Assembly (NCBI GenBank): GCA_963691655.1
Contig: OY829329.1
Coordinates: forward strand, 79,416,613-79,480,612
Direction: 5' to 3'
DNA: 64,000 nucleotides
Source: Toxonevra muliebris
Taxonomy: Eukaryota > Arthropoda > Insecta > Diptera > Pallopteridae
In this document: positions 43,710-53,480 of the stretch, piece after piece
How the letters are laid out: each line of letters opens with the position of its first letter
Position numbering within the stretch: position 1 is the stretch's first letter
The notes under the pieces: model-generated
Told to the model about the DNA's origin: nothing
What the model saw: the letters and a program-made list of their open reading frames with translations, nothing else
The model's database searches: none
Made by a program: the position numbers and the translations under genes

Positions 43710-44399
43710 ATGGCAGAAATAGTACTTCCCGGCGATCGTATAACCGCTGCAGAAGAGCTTGCAAAGACAAAGAAAGTAATTCTTGGTCCTGGATTGCGAC
43801 GTGACGATGAGTGCGTGATTGCCTGCAAAGCAGGAGAACTCTGTCACAAAGAGCCAAATACATTTTGGGTGGACACATATCAGAAACGCTATGTTCCTGT
43901 ACGCGGAGAGACTGTAATTGGCGTAGTCACCGCAAAGGCAGGAGATATATTTCGCGTTGACATCGGCGCTGCCGAACAAGCTTCACTCTCGTACTTGGCT
44001 TTCGAGTCAGCGACAAAGAAAAATCGTCCTGATGTTAATCCTGGTGATTTACTCTATGCACGTCTCATTGTCGCTAGTCGAGATCTGGAACCTGAATTGG
44101 TGTGCGTTAATTCTGTGGGTAAAAAGGGGAAATTGGGCGTGCTCACAGATGGATTTGTATTCAATTGCAGTTTGAATTTGTGTCGTATGATTCTGCGTGA
44201 AGATTGCCCACTGCTGCGAACGCTGCAAAAAGAAATGCCCTATGAAATTGCCGTGGGCATGAATGGACGCATTTGGGTAAAAGGAAAGTCAACGAAGGAA
44301 ACGATTGCAATCGGCAATGCTATTTTGGCGTCGGAATATGCAAATAACGCAGAGATAGCAAAAGTTTGTGAAAATATTGGAAATATATTGTTTACATAA
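43710..44399 (+). CDS. Rrp40: Exosome complex cap subunit Rrp40 (EXOSC3), 229 aa
   Basis: Cap protein of the RNA exosome, which threads RNA substrates for 3'-5' processing and decay of rRNA precursors and other RNAs in nucleus and cytoplasm. It is a single uninterrupted coding exon. The N-terminal domain includes VILGPGLRRDD. The S1-like domain (about 62-140) includes RYVPVRGETVIGVVTAKAGDIFRVDIGA and RPDVNPGDLLYARL. The C-terminal KH domain (about 145-229) includes the diagnostic GMNGRIWVKGKSTKETIAIG. Length matches animal Rrp40 (about 230-275). The ATG context AAAGAAATGG is good and lies immediately before MAEIVLPGDRI, a conserved start. Confidence 0.97.
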   Translation: MAEIVLPGDRITAAEELAKTKKVILGPGLRRDDECVIACKAGELCHKEPNTFWVDTYQKRYVPVRGETVIGVVTAKAGDIFRVDIGAAEQASLSYLAFESATKKNRPDVNPGDLLYARLIVASRDLEPELVCVNSVGKKGKLGVLTDGFVFNCSLNLCRMILREDCPLLRTLQKEMPYEIAVGMNGRIWVKGKSTKETIAIGNAILASEYANNAEIAKVCENIGNILFT

Positions 44400-45398
44400 A
44401 AAGGAGACTAGTTTGTTTTCTTCAATTTCAATTGAAATTATAAAATTTAATATAAAAATTAACTTATTTTGAATTTTAAGCCAACCTAAGTATTACATTT
44501 CTTTTAACTCTAGAAAGTTAAACCACCTAATAGTAAGGCTAAGGGTAAACCGCGTAAATTTTACGATATCAATTTTTTTTTTTTTTAATTCAAGGTATGA
44601 AGTAGAAAAAGTAAAAAAAATATTAGTTATTTTTAGCGCAGTTGCTTTGTTTGAAACTTTAGGGCGAAAAACATGCTTACACTCAGGCTCTCACACAGAA
44701 ATTTTTATAAAGTGTTTTAGGCTATGATTATCATCTCAGTCTTGAGATTACATGCTTTTCTCTAAATAACTGCCACTTCTTAATACACAGTGATTCACAA
44801 AAGCGATCGAATGAGGGAATATTTTTGGGACCCAATAAATAGGCAAAAAAAAGACGTCGCAGAAAAGTTTAAACACCTTTAGATGAACACAATGGGAAAA
44901 CAATTTTTGAATTCAGATATTATCTACAAGTTCCAAAATGATCTCAAAAGTTACGAAATTTGATCATAAATTGTAAGGAAATCTTACCTGGGATCGCAGT
45001 TAAACAACTCGAATGGTTCACCAGCCATTATTTAGTGTTTTATTTATTGTAGCTACGAAAGTTTGTTACTTTTTATTGACAGAAAAGAAAAAGTGTCATC
45101 TGCCAATTAGTCAAACATCTGCCATGGCACAGCAAAAATAAATAATTTTTTTTAATCAAGTTGGCATCTCTTTCTTTCTTATCTTATCACGTGCGCTTTT
45201 TGCCTTCTGGCTATTGTTGCTTTTGCTTTAATTTTTGGCTAATTTTTTTTATCGTATTTGTATATTTTAGTTTTCGTGAGTTGTTACTTTGGAATTTTAT
45301 CAGTTTCATCGTTTTTGCGTGACTTTCTTTGAAATTCTTGTAAAACAACAACAAAACGTATTCTCAAATCTTGTGATTCTTTTTTTCCCAGTTCAAAT
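44400..45398. other. Intergenic region before the dehydrogenase gene
   Basis: No coding sequence. Near 44790-44850, CAGTGATTCACAAAAGCGATCG followed by ATTTTTGGGACCCAATAAAT resembles the end of a Tc1-type element and part of the MITE at 19451-19726. GTTGGCATCTCTTTC near 45160 resembles fly promoter Motif 7. The start of transcription for the downstream gene probably lies between 45160 and 45390. Confidence 0.4.
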
Positions 45399-46364
45399 AT
45401 GGGTCTTCTTGAAGTTATCGGGCTTCTGTTCATTCTCTATCATCTGATTTGTAAGTCGCTTTGGCTACTGCTGGACTGCAACATATCACTATGGTACAAA
45501 GATCATTTTGGCACTCCAATCTCGACCATGCGCAGTCAAGTTGTTTGGATTACCGGCGCTTCTAGTGGTATTGGACGTTCCCTAGCTTTGAACTTGGCCC
45601 GTCGAGGAGTTCGTTTGGCTTTGTCAGCGCGTCGTAAACCTTTACTGGATGAACTGCATGCCGAGTGCCTGAAAGAAGCTCGCGGTTTACTCGCTGAAAA
45701 AGATATACTAGTGCTGCCAATGGATATGCTTGAGTTAGATAAACATCAGAAATGCTTCCAAGCGGTGCTCGACCATTTCGGTACAATCGATGTTTTGGTA
45801 AATAATGCTGGTCGTTCGCAGCGTGCCAACTGGGAGGATATTACTGTGCAAGTGGATCGTGAACTTTTTGAATTGGATGTATTCTCGGTGATGCATTTAT
45901 CGCGCATTGTGGTTCGTTACTTTTTGGACCATACAAATGGTCGCGGGCATATTGTGGCCACCTCTAGCATTGCTGGGTTTGTGATAGCACCCTTTTCAGC
46001 TACGTATTGTGCTGCCAAGCATAGTTTAAATGCATATATGAATGCGTTGCGTATGGAGCATCGTAGTATGGATGTTACACTCTTTGCACCCGGACCTGTT
46101 CAGACAGATTTTTTGCAGGAAGCATTCACCGCCGAACCCAATGCTAAATTTGGTGGGAGTACAAAGAATCAGAAACGCTTGTCTGCTGAACGTTGTGGTT
46201 ATCTATTCGCTGTGGCCATTGTCAATAAAATGGATCTAGCTTGGTGCGGCTTGTTCCCAGTGAACTTTTTAGCCTCGGCATCACGCAGCCCAACTTTGGC
46301 GAAATTATTATTTTACTGTATGGGACAGAAAACCTTGAACAAAATACGTGACGGTAAAATTTAA
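45399..46364 (+). CDS. Short-chain dehydrogenase/reductase, DHRS7-like, 321 aa
   Basis: NAD(P)(H)-dependent oxidoreductase of the classical SDR family. The wording is closest to vertebrate DHRS7 and its fly orthologues; the natural substrate is not known from sequence. Residues 5-27 are hydrophobic (LEVIGLLFILYHLICKSLWLLL), an N-terminal membrane anchor, so it probably sits on the endoplasmic reticulum. The cofactor loop is TGASSGIG 52-59, NNAG is at 135-138, the catalytic serine lies in ATSSIAG (189-190), and YCAAK supplies Y203 and K207, followed by the APGPVQTDF block. All catalytic residues are present. It is one coding exon. AATAAA at 46477-46482 is a likely polyadenylation signal. It ends 169 bases from the convergent Utp23 gene. 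Confidence 0.95.
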   Translation: MGLLEVIGLLFILYHLICKSLWLLLDCNISLWYKDHFGTPISTMRSQVVWITGASSGIGRSLALNLARRGVRLALSARRKPLLDELHAECLKEARGLLAEKDILVLPMDMLELDKHQKCFQAVLDHFGTIDVLVNNAGRSQRANWEDITVQVDRELFELDVFSVMHLSRIVVRYFLDHTNGRGHIVATSSIAGFVIAPFSATYCAAKHSLNAYMNALRMEHRSMDVTLFAPGPVQTDFLQEAFTAEPNAKFGGSTKNQKRLSAERCGYLFAVAIVNKMDLAWCGLFPVNFLASASRSPTLAKLLFYCMGQKTLNKIRDGKI

Positions 46365-46476
46365 TAGAACAAATTTTAATTGCGACCATTTTAATTGGGT
46401 ATACTTTTGAGATAAAGTTCATGGTTGTTAGTCGTTTAATACCTTTTGTATATCGAAGTTAATGTTAATGAAAGTA

Positions 46477-46482
46477 AATAAA
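46477..46482 (+). terminator. Polyadenylation signal of the dehydrogenase gene
   Basis: Canonical AATAAA 113 bases after the stop codon, in the short gap before the convergent Utp23 gene. Confidence 0.65.
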
Positions 46483-46526
46483 GCAGGATTTTTCATATTT
46501 TTCAACATTTATGCTAACAAAAAGCA

Positions 46527-46532
46527 TTTATT
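46527..46532 (-). terminator. Polyadenylation signal of Utp23
   Basis: On the minus strand, AATAAA (TTTATT as written) begins immediately after the TGA stop of Utp23, predicting a 3' UTR of only about 20-40 bases. Confidence 0.6.
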
Positions 46533-47461
46533 TCAATTATTGTTACTTTGTATCGCTTGCTTAATGTGAGCAGGAACTTTAATACGTTTTCTCTTAGCTT
46601 TCATCGGTGATTTACTTTTATCATTTACATGCTGCTCGCTGCGTTGACCAGTGTTAGAGGACGACTGTATTTGTTCTCGTAGCTTTTTGCTCTTTTTGCA
46701 CGATAGTGGATTTGGTTGCTTACGCCCTTTACGCTTTTTAGCCAATGGTTTATTGTCTTCTGCTGTTTTTACACCCTCCACTTTTTTTAAATGTTCAATT
46801 TTCTTTTCAGAACTAACGGGCAACAATGAATTCTTGGCTTTTTTCATTACATATTTCTTGGTAGATTCCGATGGAGCTTCCAAAACTGGCGTAGCTTTAT
46901 GCAAATACAACAGACAGCGTCCAGGAATTTTACGTAAACCATTTTGCAATGTGCGATCTTGAGAGGCGACAATATAACGAGAATCTTTGGTCTGAGAATA
47001 GAAAACAAAACTTTATAAATCAATTTGGTTTTGGCTAGCTGAATTTAGCCTGCTCATTGTAATTTACGACTCACCATTGCTTTTATGCACTCTGCAGCCG
47101 CCACTGGTTTGCCTTCGTGTCCACACTTGTGCACATAGAATTTCTTAACAATCATTGTGGCTCCTGCAAGCGGTGGTCCTAAAGATTCTGATTCAAGAAT
47201 GACGCATTGCGTAGTTACTAGCTTCACTTGTGATTGAAAGTATTTTTGTAGCTGCTCTTCTATAATTACCTTATTCTGGAATTGTTATGAAAAAAGTTAA
47301 ATTAATTTGCAATTAATGATCTTCACATCAAACTCAATCACCTGTACCGCTGTCTGACAAAACGTGGCATCAATTAGTACTTGATATGGTTCCCTATAGT
47401 TGAAATTTGCCGCAAAATATGTAAGCGTTTTGTGTGATTTTTTAAAACGTGATATTTTCAT
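46533..47461 (-). CDS. Utp23: rRNA-processing protein Utp23, three exons, 259 aa
   Basis: Component of the small-subunit processome, needed for early cleavage of 18S rRNA precursor and release of snR30/U17 in the nucleolus. Minus-strand exons are 47461-47342, 47275-47075 and 46991-46533; both introns are short GT-AG and in phase 0. The start MKISRFKKSHKTLTYFAANF and REPYQVLIDATFCQ are the family's N-terminal signature. The PIN-like domain spans about 20-150 with D31. The family's zinc site appears as C64, C91-x-H93 and C103. SRYIVASQDRTLQNGLRKIPG (about 111-131) is the end of the PIN core. The tail (about 150-259) is Lys/Arg-rich, as in other Utp23 proteins, and suits nucleolar localisation. 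Close relatives are about 250 aa. Confidence 0.94.
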
Positions 47462-50400
47462 TATTTATAAGTGGAATTAATGAAATTTAAAAAATAAGAA
47501 TTTCTGCGCAAAAAACCCAGACTAAAAGGCAACCAATGACTTTATTTTGACAGCTGAGACCACACGTTTGTTTTTGTTTATACATGCTCCATTCACAATA
47601 GAATTAAATTTTTTTTTTTGTAATTCAGTTATAGCTTCAAATATTAAATATCGAATATTCAATGCAATTAAATGCAATAACACATATTCAAAACTTTTCA
47701 TTGGTAATTTTTAGTATTTTCGATTGCCTCAGTTCTATTTTTTATTAAGAACTTTGATTTGAAAGAAATTATTCACAATAGATGTTCAGTTTTGCTTCAT
47801 CTAGTGGTAAAACCGGATATTACAGTCGTGGACAATCGCCCGCGGCAGACCATCATAATCAACCAAAATTGTATAAATTGGTATTAAAAATTTTCAACAG
47901 TTAAGACCAAAATAATAAGACACAGGGAAACGACAAGGTCATTTATAAATTCAACAATAAAATTTATAAATTTTTGCTTTTTTTTTTCAATATTGTTGCT
48001 TTTTGCCTAAAATTTGGCGAAATAGGGAAAGAATTTATCAGCCCAAGACAATATAAATAAAAATTTTATAAATTTCGCCATTTTACGTAACGATTATGGT
48101 ATAATAAATACATACATGATAGACCTTGGTAAATGGAAAATTTTATGGAGCCGGTCTTCATTTAACCAAGTTTTCAATGCGGATTTAAAAAACAAGCTCT
48201 TCTTCTTCATTTTCTTTAACCACCAACATAGGACATCAACGACGCCAACGCTTTTTAGCTCCCTCCAGTCCTTGTCAAGTTTTCAGGCTTCACGGGGTTT
48301 GTCAGGTTGTGTTAAAGAGCTCCTTCCACGCCATACATGTTATGTCGTGTTTTTGAAAAGTTTCAATTCTGCCTTATGATCTAGAGCTTATAAGGCTCCA
48401 TATTTGTTCTGGGAAAGAACTCCTCGTTGGCTATTGCATAAGGCCAGAAAATCCGGAGTACAAAGCCATCTGAGTAAACTCTGTCTCTAAAAATCACTTA
48501 GGGACGAACGAAGTGCACACACCAAAACGGCATTGTCAAGTACTGTAATGACTTTGATACAAAAGAATCTTTGGAACATATTCTTTGTCTCTGCCTAAAA
48601 CTACTAGGTGATGAATGAATACTTTCTCTCGTTGAATGAACTAATTAGTAGTAATTTGGCTCTCATAAAACATTTTGCATCAATTTTAGACACTTTCAAA
48701 CTGGAAACAGCGGTAGAGTTGCTAGAAGTTCCTGTTTGTTGCCCTAACTCTAGAAGTTGGAGCAACAAGCACTGTGTTGAACTTACCGGTCTTTTTACAT
48801 AATCTAAACAATGATAATTTCTTCTTATTTTTCCCAACACTGTAATAATAGTTCCTTTGCAAATAAAAATAAATGACGAATGCATTTTCAACCCCCAAAA
48901 ACTGCAATTGCACTTTAAAATCATATACATTCACTTTCTCTGTCTCTCTTTTATATATGTATGCACTATGTATGTTTCTTTCCGTCAGTCAATTCATATA
49001 AATTTGCAGCTGGCTTCTTGAGTACAATAGGTACCACATTAGTTAACTTGCAAAGTGATATTTATAATCAGTTAAATAATTAAGAAGAAGTAAATTTTAG
49101 CAATTAAGAATACTTATTTAATTAGTGCAACATCGCGGAAGTGTTTGCTTTATGGTTCAAAGTCGTTATTAGTTGAATGTGAAATCAATAGTATTCAGCT
49201 GCAATTGTTGTTCTTATATTACTACTGCAATCGTTATCAATGTCTAGTTATTATCGCTATTATTATTAATAATATTGCTGGCTAGTTTTCGAATCAATAA
49301 CGAAATCTATATTCAATGCAATTCTTCCAATTTAATCATACTTTTAAACGCTATTCTATACTTTCTGTAATTTGCTTTTAAAATCTCATTTTGTAATATT
49401 TTTGTTGTAATTATTGCATATTTTCTTATTTGTTGTTATCACTCTCACTGTTTGCTAATGTATGTGGTCGGACAATTTTCTTGTTTATTTTTTGTATTTA
49501 ATCCTTTATTTACAACGTTGCCGATTTGCGCGGCATCTCCCTCGCCTTCTTTGCCAATATTTTGTAGATAAATTTTTTTTTTTTTTGCACTTTTATTTTT
49601 TGATTACAATTGCCTCCATTAATCTCACGTGCAAACGATTTAACTATTAATTAAAAAAATAATAAAATAAAAGCAAATAGGTAAGCGTATTGTAATGCCC
49701 GACAATTGTGTACTTCCTACAGAGAGCTAGAAAAAAATTGAAGGGTTCTAAATTGCAAATCGATAATGATTTCGTTATACCCTACATAGTGAGGAAAACT
49801 GTGCCTGTAGTCATCACGTTGGTGTTGCTAGAATCGGAAGTGGGCTGGTATCAAGTGCATCGATGTATTGAGCGCTAACTAGAGACATCGCCCTCCGGGT
49901 TTCGCGTAAATAATCGGTATTGTTCTTATTTCAAAAAGTTATTAATGGCCCACTATGAAAGTTTTACACAATTTTTTTTAAACATTAATAAATGTTTTCA
50001 GACTGGAAAATTAAACTAACTTATTTAAGTTTTGCCAATTTTATGTATTAAAAAATAGTACAAAAAATAATTCTAATTTTGACAAAAAGTAAAAAAGCAT
50101 TGTTGGTGTTGATGAAATGATTTATAGGATTGAGTGGGATGATTCAGTAATATTTTTACTAATTATTTGGAGAAGAGACTGTCTATGTACATATTGTAAG
50201 CGTAAATGTTTTATAGAGTTACGAAATCAAAGATATATGTTAGTATGAAACCTAACCCTATCAAAAATTTGTCCGGACATTCAAAAATTATATTTTCAGT
50301 TGCCAAAATTCAATTAAACAAAGGTCCATCTGGTTATTGAAAGTGGTGTATGAATATATAGAGGCAGTCATATTGCAAGATATGTAAGTATTAGAAATTG

Positions 50401-50523
50401 TGTTTTCTCTTAGGAAAGATGTGGTAAAAGCTAAAAAAAGAATAAAAACATTCATCCACACTATTTTCTTTAATAGAATTGCATTTTGATATCTTTGATT
50501 TCATAACATATATGAAACATTTA
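47462..50523. other. Gene-free region after the Utp23 promoter
   Basis: GACAGCTGAGACCACAC near 47550 lies about 90 bases upstream of Utp23 and includes CAGCTG, a fly promoter E-box. A lone Tc1-like end (TACAGTCGTGGACAATCG) starts at about 47820. A LINE fragment occupies 48370-48780. The remainder is AT-rich and I see no gene. Confidence 0.4.
48370..48800 (+). pseudogene. Non-LTR retrotransposon 3' fragment
   Basis: The reading CNDFDTKESLEHILCLCLKLL (about 48547-48606) has the Cys...His-x4-Cys spacing of the C-terminal zinc knuckle of Jockey/I/R1-type ORF2. The upstream LLVGYCI...PENPEYKAI fragment and the downstream LNELISSNLALIKHFAS segment fit the surrounding region of that protein. It is broken by stops and a frame change just after the knuckle. 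Confidence 0.5.
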
Positions 50524-50801
50524 CAGTGAACGTTCGATAATGTGAACATCCACTAACGTGAACAAATTTTTTCTCCATTGACTATTCTAAAACCTTAACA
50601 AGAGTCTGGAAATTTCTTAGTAATTTTTTATAAATGTTTATGATTTTAATAATTTCGGAGTCCTCTCGATATGTTTACTACAAGAACTTAAGAGAAAATT
50701 CTGTGGTAAGATCATAAAGTTTCCGTAATCGTAAACGTAAACAATCTCTTAAACGTGAGCACCCTTGGTTTTTATTAGTTCACGGTTTCGAGCGTTGACT
50801 G
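50524..50801. mobile_element. pogo/Tc1-type MITE (278 bp)
   Basis: The left end CAGTGAACGTTCGATAATGT and the inverse of the right end, CAGTCAACGCTCGAAACCGT, match at 14 of 20 positions. The left end abuts TA; the right does not. Further GTGAAC repeats lie inside. No transposase. Confidence 0.5.
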
Positions 50802-51671
50802 CATACGGCTTTGTTGCGCACTGTAAATTGCACTAACTCTTTCAGACATTTCTCCATTATATTGGACAAGAACATGTGAAAATCGTGATACACACGGTAA
50901 CGGTGTCCCATATATTGCACATCAATTGACGAAAATATGAGTCACTTTACCTAAGATTTTATTACAGATTCGTTTTTACGGGCATCATATTAGTATACGT
51001 GCAATTTTCAGATTTTTAGTTCAAGAGGGTTAAAATTGTGTTTATAAAATATCTTAGAAAGTCTAGCCCAGCAAGAGGCTTAAATCTAAACTTTTTTTTA
51101 TCAGAATCGAGGAGAGGTCATTTAATTAAGAACTAAATTATTTATTTATTTTTTATAAATATGTGCGATGCATTAAATCATATTCATAAAAGTTTTTTTT
51201 TTTGTTTAATTGCACTTACTTAGCCACTAAAAAGGTGATTGAACGATTTATATGCACAAATACTTTTTCGGCAATTATTTTTAACCCAGCACATATACAA
51301 CGATTGCAGTTAGATAACACTTGCACTCGCCATATAATCTTTAACTATTATTACTTTTATCACTTGATAGTATACGTAGAATGCATATCAATTAAAAGTT
51401 TATAATTAAAATTATGACATGATACTAACAGCGATATTCCGGCGATGGTGGCAAAACTCACCGCTGCGACAATTGTGCATTTTATAAAAATTTACCCTAT
51501 TTCGTATTGTTAGCATAAAAAAAATTTAAAAAGCCGCATTTGTCATGAAAATTATGATCATTGAATTTTATTATTTTTATTTTTAAATCAATCAACATAC
51601 AGTGGATAAGCCTAAAATGCAAAGCATTGTATTGATTATGAAAAATAAATATAAAGAATAGACAAGAATTC

Positions 51672-51750
51672 ACACCCTATCAGAGAGTCGAACTTAGGAC
51701 TCTAGAGGTGAGAGTCTAGCACATTTTCGCTAGACCACCGAGTGGAATAA
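51672..51750 (-). mobile_element. tRNA-Glu-like SINE head or tRNA pseudogene
   Basis: On the minus strand the sequence begins near CCACTCGGTGGTCTAGCG (A box and D-arm), continues CTAGACTCTCACCTCTAG (an anticodon-like arm containing CTC) and ends with AAGTTCGACTC (B box). The TGGTCTAG and CTCTCACC blocks resemble tRNA-Glu. The stems are imperfect, so it is unlikely to be functional. Confidence 0.55.
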
Positions 51751-52984
51751 ATTGAATTCGCAGATATTTACACCTCGCTCGAACATGAACTTTCGAATAA
51801 GAAAACCCAGTGCCAAGAAAATAAAGTCAACCCATCATCAGAGATATTTCCCCATGTAAAACACTTATTTTAGAGGGGAAAAAATTAGGGCCTTCTTTTA
51901 CAGCAATAAGCAACATTAGATATCCTATAAGTTTTTTGTTACAATCAGTTATTATAACAACTCAGGAATAGCTCTGTAAGACACGTATAATACTTTTTGT
52001 TGCAATTAAAAAAAGAAGCGATATTTCTTATAACGAATTCATCAATGAATTTTACTGTGAGTACGCGACCAAAGTCATGTATCAAATGCATAAAAATATC
52101 TTACAAATTATTCAAATTTCTAGCTGACGATAGATTGACGCAATACAAATGACGGATGTCAAAAGTGCACGATATTAGAATTAAAAATTTTCGACTTTTT
52201 TATATGAATAAAAACAACATTTATTTTAATTTATATAGTAAGATAAGTTCTATCTATTGACATTGCTTATGGATGAACACCTACATCTAATTAAAATTTA
52301 TTTAGGTTAAAATTAAAAAAAAAAAAATAATTAAAAAAAAAAAATAATTGAAAAAAAATTATAATAAAAATAAAAAAAAAAAATGTTTGTAGCACAACGA
52401 AAATAATATAAATCGTCAGTTACAAGGTTAAATAATTTTTTTCGCCAATATTACTTTTAGAACATTATCAGTGTTGATTATTAAGGTTTTTTATAATTAA
52501 TTAGAAAGAAATTTCATCATTTGCTAATTTCGTAATAATCTCTATTAACCATAACTAGTGTTACCAGCTAAACTGAGCTTTAGCTCCACTCTATTCCACC
52601 CCCCTAGAACCTTTTTTATTTATAACAAAGCTGTAGCAAATGTGTTTGCTCCATATGTCAAAGAACTGTTCCAAATTGATTTGTCAGCAATATCACTGTC
52701 TCAGTTTCCACTGATGCATTGAAAACAGGGAAGCACAGGTGGCTGGTGTGGGATGTGCATCAATGCCGTGTACCTTTTTAATATTGAATGCATCGTTGTG
52801 AAAATGTTTAAGCTTTGATATCATTGTGCAACTTGGATAAAGTTTATTTTTCTCAGACCTTAGGATACACCAAAATTAACACCAACAATTAAATCGTTTC
52901 TGACTTATGAAAAGCAAATACTGGTTTAAACTGATTATTAAAAATACATTTTCTTCAATATACTAATTTTTGTCAAGCAAGAGT

Positions 52985-52995
52985 TGGTCACACTA
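52985..52995 (+). promoter_or_regulatory. Core-promoter Motif 1 (M1BP site)
   Basis: TGGTCACACTA is a perfect match to the fly core-promoter Motif 1 consensus YGGTCACACTR, which usually lies at transcription starts of housekeeping genes. No downstream coding exon is visible in the window, and a MITE starts 90 bases away, so it may be a remnant or a chance match. Confidence 0.4.
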
Positions 52996-53085
52996 ATCGT
53001 AACTCAGCACTTTCAAAAAAACAAACAACACATTCAGCTGTGCGAGTTTAGTTAGAGATAAGCACATAATAATGTGCTTTAAACC

Positions 53086-53480
53086 ATGTTCCCACTGAGC
53101 CGAAATTGCGTAGTTTCAGCAAATGGTTTCGAACGAAACTGCAATCGTTTACATTGTGAAGCTGGTTTCGGTTATGGTTTCGTTTAACAGTTCACTGTTT
53201 ATTTCTTGTTGTAAAATGCCAGCGGTTAATATAAATATTGCTAAATATTTCGATCTTAATCATTTGAATACGAAGAGAATCAAAATGACAAACGAAATAT
53301 ATAGCAACGAAATAAAAAAGTATGGGAAAAAGCGTCAATTGTTATGTATCTTGTTTTACTTCAACCACATTCACCATGTAGCCTTGCTGCCGCAGCTCCT
53401 TCGCCATTTGTTCATGTGTATGGCCGTTTTTTTTTTTTACCTAACGCAGCTACTCCTGAATTTCGGCTCAGTGGGAACAT
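53086..53480. mobile_element. MITE with perfect 22-bp terminal inverted repeats
   Basis: The first 22 bases (ATGTTCCCACTGAGCCGAAA...) are the exact inverse of the last 22 (53459-53480). The interior repeats TTTCG and GAAAC-type words. I find no clear target duplication, so the superfamily is open. Confidence 0.7.
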
